Positions 60,590 to 64,000 of a stretch of DNA of 64,000 nucleotides are shown here, piece after piece. The position numbers and the translations under genes were made by a program. Where the stretch lies: NCBI RefSeq assembly GCF_016908355.1, contig NZ_JAFBDT010000004.1:62001-126000 (forward strand). The letters are read 5' to 3'. The DNA comes from Fusibacter tunisiensis. GTDB taxonomy: Bacteria; Bacillota; Clostridia; Peptostreptococcales; Acidaminobacteraceae. The notes under the pieces were generated by a model. That model worked only from the letters and a program-made list of their open reading frames with translations, was not told where the DNA came from and did not search any database. The stretch's first letter is position 1; each line of letters opens with the position of its first letter.

Positions 60590-60628
60590 AAAGCCCTTGG
60601 ATGTGTTTCTATCCAAGGGCTTTTTGTG
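60590..60628 (+). terminator. Terminator after the nitroreductase gene
   Basis: AAAGCCCTTGGAT (60590-60602) pairs with ATCCAAGGGCTTT (60611-60623), followed by T run. Confidence 0.9.
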
Positions 60629-60645
60629 CGTATAGGTTTATGTCG

Positions 60646-60783
60646 TTAAATAAAATTCTTGATGTATTCAATGCATTCATCACAGATGTAGGAATCTTTG
60701 AAAGGGTAAGTGTTGTCGGGTGAGTTACAGATTTTACAAGGTTTTTTTTGGTTTGGATTAATAATATGTGGTTTGATATGCAT
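60646..60783 (-). CDS. 45-residue zinc-ribbon-like protein
   Basis: A short minus-strand gene from ATG at 60783 to TAA at 60646. The product has CKIC and CDEC (spacing CxxC-15-CxxC) in KKPCKICN...YICDECIEY, a likely zinc-binding knuckle. AAGGGAG stands 8 bases before the start and a near-perfect promoter lies upstream, so it is expressed. No family is recognised. Confidence 0.72.
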   Translation of the reverse strand: MHIKPHIINPNQKKPCKICNSPDNTYPFKDSYICDECIEYIKNFI

Positions 60784-60833
60784 TTTGTTTCTCCCTTCTG
60801 ATTTTGGGAATTATTAGTTTTAATTCCAAATAA

Positions 60834-60862
60834 AGTATATCATGATAGTCATAGAAGGTCAA
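60834..60862 (-). promoter_or_regulatory. Promoter of the zinc-ribbon gene
   Basis: On the minus strand TTGACC (60862-60857), 17 bases, TATACT (60839-60834). Confidence 0.75.
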
Positions 60863-60934
60863 AACAATAGTTAACTTTTTGCAACTTATTACCATATTTG
60901 CAAAAATATTAGGCATAAATTTCCAAATCTATGC

Positions 60935-61330
60935 CTAAAGGATTTTCTTTTTATTTGTTTTATTTTCAGTTTCTTGTTCGATTAATATAAAATGGGCCAT
61001 TTTGGAGAGATAATCAATAGACTCTGACGTCAGTCGGTCCCATTCAGTTTTTGAGAGAACTCTGTAGCATGGATTTGTATAGGCAGGCTCTCCATATTGA
61101 TCGTATTCTTCTTCTACTAAATCCACTTCTGGAAAATTAATGAGCCATTTAATTTGAACGCCAAATTTCAAAGAAAAATCGACTAGAAAATCAACTGATG
61201 GAATGCGCTCGTTTTTTTCATATCGATTCAATGTAGATGGCGTTATATTAAGTAGTTTGGCGGTTTCTTTTTGCGAAAGCTTATTAATAACCCTGATTTC
61301 TTTAAGTCTGCTACCATCAAACATATCCAT
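60935..61330 (-). CDS. XRE-family helix-turn-helix regulator
   Basis: A 131-residue protein with an N-terminal Cro/C1-type HTH (LKEIRVINKLSQKETAKLLNITPSTLNRYEKNERIPS), and a C-terminal acidic and Lys-rich part without recognised domain. The start could be Met1 or Met3. It stands alone, is AT-rich and belongs to the accessory insert. The target is unknown; self-regulation is common in the family. Confidence 0.85.
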   Translation of the reverse strand: MDMFDGSRLKEIRVINKLSQKETAKLLNITPSTLNRYEKNERIPSVDFLVDFSLKFGVQIKWLINFPEVDLVEEEYDQYGEPAYTNPCYRVLSKTEWDRLTSESIDYLSKMAHFILIEQETENKTNKKKIL

Positions 61331-61450
61331 ACCCCTTTGTCTGTTTTATTTTCGGAATTTGTTGACAGATAAATTTTAGCATAATAGAAATATGGATGCA
61401 TGCAAAATGCCAAATCGTGTAGAAAATAATTCAAAAATTGCCATTTTGGT

Positions 61451-61468
61451 AATGGGGACGGAGGAAAA
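61451..61468 (-). repeat. REP-like element left of the RAYT gene
   Basis: AATGGGGACGGAGGAAAA is the perfect reverse complement of 62407-62424 on the other side of the RAYT gene (18 bases), so the transposase lies between inverted copies. Confidence 0.88.
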
Positions 61469-61488
61469 GCGGAAATAACTGTAATAAA

Positions 61489-61517
61489 TTGTAAATTAAT
61501 GCAAAAAATGCTACAAT
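61489..61517 (+). promoter_or_regulatory. Promoter of the RAYT gene
   Basis: TTGTAA (61489-61494), 17 bases, TACAAT (61512-61517), 28 bases before the ATG. Confidence 0.65.
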
Positions 61518-61545
61518 GATACTATTCGAAGTTAGGTGGTGACTT

Positions 61546-62343
61546 ATGGGAAGACGCGCAAGAGAAATTAGTGAAACTTGTATGTATCATATTTATAGTA
61601 GAGGAAATGGAAAGCAAAATATTTTTGAATCAGATCGTGATTGTATAGCATTTTTAGACAAATTATATGAAGTAAAAGTGTTGTATGGAATTGAAATCCA
61701 TGCGTATTGTTTAATGACGAATCACTTTCACTTTTTAATGGTCCATGATGACCTGGGACGAATTTCGAAGGCTATGCAAGTGTTATTGAGTTATCATGCA
61801 ACACGTTTCAATCTTGTGTATGATCGATCCGGCGTCTTATTTGGGAATCGATTTTTTAGTGTCCCTGTTGAAAATGAGACTCACTATGTTAATTTGGTGA
61901 AGTATATTCATTATAACCCAATTCGATCAAAAATATGTGAATTTCCTCATGAATATCCATGGAGTAGCTACGGTGAAGTTATTTTCCCAAGAGAACGTAA
62001 GCTGGTTGATGCCACTCAATTGATAAAAAACTTCCAAAACATATATGGACAGAACAAAGAAGGCATGCAGTGGTTTCTATCAAAGCACGAACATTCGGAA
62101 ACGTTGGATTCGATATTCTTTGAAGGCTACGACTTGAGTTCGAGTGAGAGAAATTACTTGCTTGAACAAATCGAGTCGGTTTATGATGGCAATATCAAGC
62201 AAATTGCGTCTATGGAAAATGAAGAGCGTGACGCGCATATTCGGAAATTATACTTTGATGCCCGAATAAAAATTCGACATATTGAGAGGTTAACAGGTAT
62301 ATCAAAGCGAATTATTAAAAGAATTTGCAACAAGAAAGTATGA
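61546..62343 (+). CDS. REP-associated tyrosine transposase (RAYT, Y1/IS200-like)
   Basis: A 265-residue single-strand-type transposase. The HUH motif is His60-Phe-His62 (MTNHFHFLM), and the catalytic Tyr is probably Tyr120 in KYIHYNPIR, the RAYT form of the Y1 domain. A C-terminal DnaA-like HTH (IKIRHIERLTGISKRIIKRI) is added. RAYTs mobilise or maintain REP hairpins, and REP-like GGGGACGGAGG elements are found on both sides. The gene is intact. It is probably a domesticated element and not an insertion sequence, since no target duplication is evident. Confidence 0.92.
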   Translation: MGRRAREISETCMYHIYSRGNGKQNIFESDRDCIAFLDKLYEVKVLYGIEIHAYCLMTNHFHFLMVHDDLGRISKAMQVLLSYHATRFNLVYDRSGVLFGNRFFSVPVENETHYVNLVKYIHYNPIRSKICEFPHEYPWSSYGEVIFPRERKLVDATQLIKNFQNIYGQNKEGMQWFLSKHEHSETLDSIFFEGYDLSSSERNYLLEQIESVYDGNIKQIASMENEERDAHIRKLYFDARIKIRHIERLTGISKRIIKRICNKKV

Positions 62344-62386
62344 CATTTTTGGAATACAAGTTATAATTAATAAAAGAAGTCAAATA

Positions 62387-62424
62387 GGGACAGGTCAGGG
62401 GTCCATTTTTCCTCCGTCCCCATT
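62387..62424 (+). repeat. REP-like element right of the RAYT gene
   Basis: GGGACAGGTCAGGGGTCCAT... ends TTTTTCCTCCGTCCCCATT. Its end is followed immediately by the GAAAGGAGGG ribosome binding site of the acetyltransferase gene. Confidence 0.88.
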
Positions 62425-62439
62425 TGAAAGGAGGGTTTT

Positions 62440-62967
62440 ATGCTAGATGGTAAAAAGGTAAGATTGCGCGCCTATCATAAGGAAGATTTAGAAACAGTTG
62501 TGACTTTAATTAATGATCCTGATGTTAAAAAGTTGTTGACACCTGGTATACCATTTCCGTATACATTAGAGGATGAAAACAAGTGGTATGAATCGATTTC
62601 AGGAAACAGTACAGGTCTTTATAATTTCGCAATTGAAACTTTGGAAGACTCAGTTTATCTAGGTGGATGTGGGATTAATAGTATTGATTGGAAAAACAGT
62701 GTTGCTGTTATAGGAATTTTTATAGGAAGAAAAGATTATTGGGGAAAAGGTTTCGGGACTGATGCCATGGAGGTGCTTATTGACTTTATATTTGATCAAA
62801 TGAATATTCGAAAAATAAGACTAAACGTTTTTGAATTCAATGTACGTGCATATAAATCTTATCTAAAATGTGGTTTTAAAGTAGAAGGGACATTGAAAGC
62901 TGAAATTTTTAGAGATGGCAGATATTATGATGAATATATCATGGGATTATTTAGGGATGATCGATGA
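62440..62967 (+). CDS. GNAT acetyltransferase (RimJ/RimL-like)
   Basis: A 175-residue GNAT: N-terminal VRLRAYHKEDLETVVTLINDPDVKKLL, acetyl-CoA motif GRKDYWGKGFGTDAMEVLIDF, and NVRAYKSYLKCGFKVEGTLKAEIFRDGRYYDEYIMGL. Substrates could be N-termini, amino sugars or antibiotics; none can be picked. REP-like elements flank the gene on both sides. Confidence 0.9.
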   Translation: MLDGKKVRLRAYHKEDLETVVTLINDPDVKKLLTPGIPFPYTLEDENKWYESISGNSTGLYNFAIETLEDSVYLGGCGINSIDWKNSVAVIGIFIGRKDYWGKGFGTDAMEVLIDFIFDQMNIRKIRLNVFEFNVRAYKSYLKCGFKVEGTLKAEIFRDGRYYDEYIMGLFRDDR

Positions 62968-62979
62968 CGAGTGAAAAAT

Positions 62980-63069
62980 CATCTTCAATTGGGGACAGGT
63001 CAGGGGCCCATTTTTCCTCCGTCCCCATTTAACAGGGGTCCATTTTTCCTCCGTCCCCAATTGAAGATG
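62980..63069. repeat. Compound REP-like element with two GGGGTCCATTTTTCC units
   Basis: Outer arms CATCTTCAATTGGGGAC (62980-62996) and GTCCCCAATTGAAGATG (63053-63069) are perfect 17-base inverted repeats. Between them two copies of CCCATTTTTCCTCCGTCCCC / TCCATTTTTCCTCCGTCCCC stand in tandem. The right arm supplies the -35 hexamer of the next gene. Confidence 0.88.
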
Positions 63070-63089
63070 GGAGCGGGTTATGTTAGAAT
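63061..63089 (+). promoter_or_regulatory. Promoter of the DUF5317 gene, -35 within the REP-like arm
   Basis: TTGAAG (63061-63066), 17 bases, TAGAAT (63084-63089) with extended TG. The -35 lies in the right arm of the repeat 62980-63069. Confidence 0.6.
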
Positions 63090-63121
63090 AAGGGGAAGTG
63101 AAAGAGAGAGAGGTGCATGGT

Positions 63122-63715
63122 GTGTATATTGAAGCTATTTTAATTGGACTGCTGATTGGCTTTATACGAAATGGAAGGATTGCAAATTTTAACAATGCTA
63201 GGTTTAAAGGTTGGGCGTTGATTATACCGGCTTTTTTAGCATACTTAGTGCCGTATGGTTTAGGTTTGTTTGACATTCCGTTTGATACACCCGAAATATT
63301 CCCTTTTGCAGCCATGGGATTTGTAGCACTTATCGCACTTTTGAACCTTGAAAAAACAGGAATGAAACTCTTTTTCACTGGTGTGGCTTTGAATTTAATT
63401 GTAACGGCTATAAATGGATTTTTTATGCCCATTGATCTGGAAATGATGAGGGGATTGGGCTATGACTCATTTGTTGAATCCATTGTAAATGGCAGTGTCG
63501 TTAATTATATGGACAGTACAAATGCAGTATCATGGAGTGTTTATCTTGGGAAAATTATTGGATTGCCTAAAGTATATCCACTGGCTAGCGTTATTAGTAT
63601 AGGGGATATTTTAGTGTCCCTAGGCATGGTTATGACCATACAAAACGAGATGATGCTTCATTCCATGCGCGTTAAAGGATCCATGGTACGTTTCTCTTAC
63701 AAATCTAGAATATAA
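63122..63715 (+). CDS. DUF5317 family membrane protein
   Basis: A protein of about 197 residues with four or five membrane helices (ILIGLLIGFIRNGRI, IIPAFLAYLVPYGLGLF, MGFVALIALLNL, LFFTGVALNLIVTAINGFFMPI, SVISIGDILVSLGMVMTI), matching DUF5317. The conserved NGFFMPID and GDIL are present. GTG 63122 is preferred since AGAGAGGTG lies before it and the predicted transcript start (about 63096) excludes GTG 63098. Function unknown. Confidence 0.8.
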   Translation: MYIEAILIGLLIGFIRNGRIANFNNARFKGWALIIPAFLAYLVPYGLGLFDIPFDTPEIFPFAAMGFVALIALLNLEKTGMKLFFTGVALNLIVTAINGFFMPIDLEMMRGLGYDSFVESIVNGSVVNYMDSTNAVSWSVYLGKIIGLPKVYPLASVISIGDILVSLGMVMTIQNEMMLHSMRVKGSMVRFSYKSRI

Positions 63716-63820
63716 GTTGTGAATAGGCCCTCTTTGGTTGCTTTTACAAGGTAATCTATGAGGGTTTTGCCATGTGTTTTCATTCACAAATTGTTTGAAA
63801 ATTATCAAATAAAACTATGA

Positions 63821-63826
63821 TATAAT
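63821..63826 (+). promoter_or_regulatory. Extended -10 of secA
   Basis: TGATATAAT with the hexamer at 63821-63826, the same form as before the atp operon; TTGAAA at 63795 has a 20-base spacer and is a poor -35. Confidence 0.5.
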
Positions 63827-63862
63827 AGAAGACAAGTGACTAAGCACGAAAGGATGAGTGTT

Positions 63863-64000
63863 ATGAATTTAATGAAAGCTTTATTCGGCGATATTAATCA
63901 AAAAGAAATTAAAAAAATCGAGAAAATCGTCGATGAAATAGAGAACCTGGAGCCACAGATTGCATCATATGACGATGTAAAACTCAGTGAACAGACAGGA
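63863..64000 (+). CDS. secA: Preprotein translocase ATPase SecA, 5' part
   Basis: The first 46 codons (MNLMKALFGDINQKEIKKIEKIVDEIENLEPQIASYDDVKLSEQTG) run to the window end. The start and the helix with EIKKIEKIVDEIENLEPQ match the SecA N-terminus. AAAGGATG is the ribosome binding site. hpf-secA neighbourhood, here stretched by an insert, supports it. Confidence 0.9.
   Translation, partial: MNLMKALFGDINQKEIKKIEKIVDEIENLEPQIASYDDVKLSEQTG

Noticed and set aside
61360-61382. TTGACA at 61355-61365 as a promoter for the RAYT gene
   Set aside because: The 17-base spaced partner is only TAGAAA and the gene is about 160 bases away; TTGTAA/TACAAT at 61489-61517 is better placed.
63728-63768. Terminator after the DUF5317 gene (CCCTC/GAGGG, TTTT)
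   Set aside because: Only five base pairs with a 27-base loop; too weak to call.

Overview
The window is a low-GC Gram-positive chromosome segment. Gene order and content point to an anaerobic, motile member of the class Clostridia; a Fusibacter- or Acidaminobacter-like relative is my guess from content, not proven. Signs are AGGAGG-type ribosome binding sites, an S-box riboswitch before metK, a Bacillus-like late flagellar locus, a Na+-type F1Fo ATP synthase and two genes of lysine fermentation. No rRNA, tRNA or CRISPR array was seen.

Layout: (1) 1-3991, minus strand: alpha/beta hydrolase, membrane MurF-like ligase, D-Ala-D-Ala ligase and a response regulator cut by the window edge. (2) 4082-19952: housekeeping genes pyrG, kal-kce (lysine fermentation), a secreted transglutaminase-like protein (minus strand), rho, rpmE, tdk, DUF1385, prmC, prfA, a CPA2 antiporter, Sua5/YwlC, rpiB, upp, a TagO/WecA-type transferase and wecB/mnaA. 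(3) 20060-27830: a complete atp operon with two kinds of rotor c subunit. (4) 28005-33254: murA, mbl/mreB, two FlgG-type rod proteins (flhO/flhP order as in Bacillus) and a FlgJ-type rod-binding protein. (5) 33319-42133: patatin-like lipase, phosphohexomutase plus an unknown gene, S-box and metK, recD2, comF. (6) 42148-57421: late flagellar locus yvyF, flgM, flgN, flgK, flgL, DUF6470, fliW, csrA, hag, (accessory insert), flaG, fliD, fliT-like, fliS, yjfB-like, hpf. (7) 57588-63715: accessory insert between hpf and secA with a chemoreceptor, a decayed B12-binding/GGDEF gene, nitroreductase, XRE regulator, a RAYT transposase with REP-like repeats, an acetyltransferase and a DUF5317 membrane protein. 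secA starts at 63863.

How it works together: flgM, hag and flaG each have a sigma-28 promoter (TAAA, 15-16 bases, GCCGATA), so late flagellar genes form a regulon gated by FlgM. FliW and CsrA lie just before hag, whose leader has a hairpin with AGGA in its loop plus an AAGGA Shine-Dalgarno, the expected CsrA target.

Most notable: the flagellin gene carries a 442-nt group I intron near its 3' end. Spliced and unspliced mRNAs both encode a 451-residue flagellin, differing at one residue. Three arrays of small covarying hairpins spaced about 20 bp apart flank mbl and metK and match no repeat class I know. Other points are a telomere-like GGGGTTA/GGGGATA tract with a relative inside the intron, a hybrid c-ring whose four-helix subunit has lost one ion-binding Glu, an inverted repeat at the flgM promoter that could hide the flgM ribosome binding site in read-through RNA, and the RAYT/REP system.
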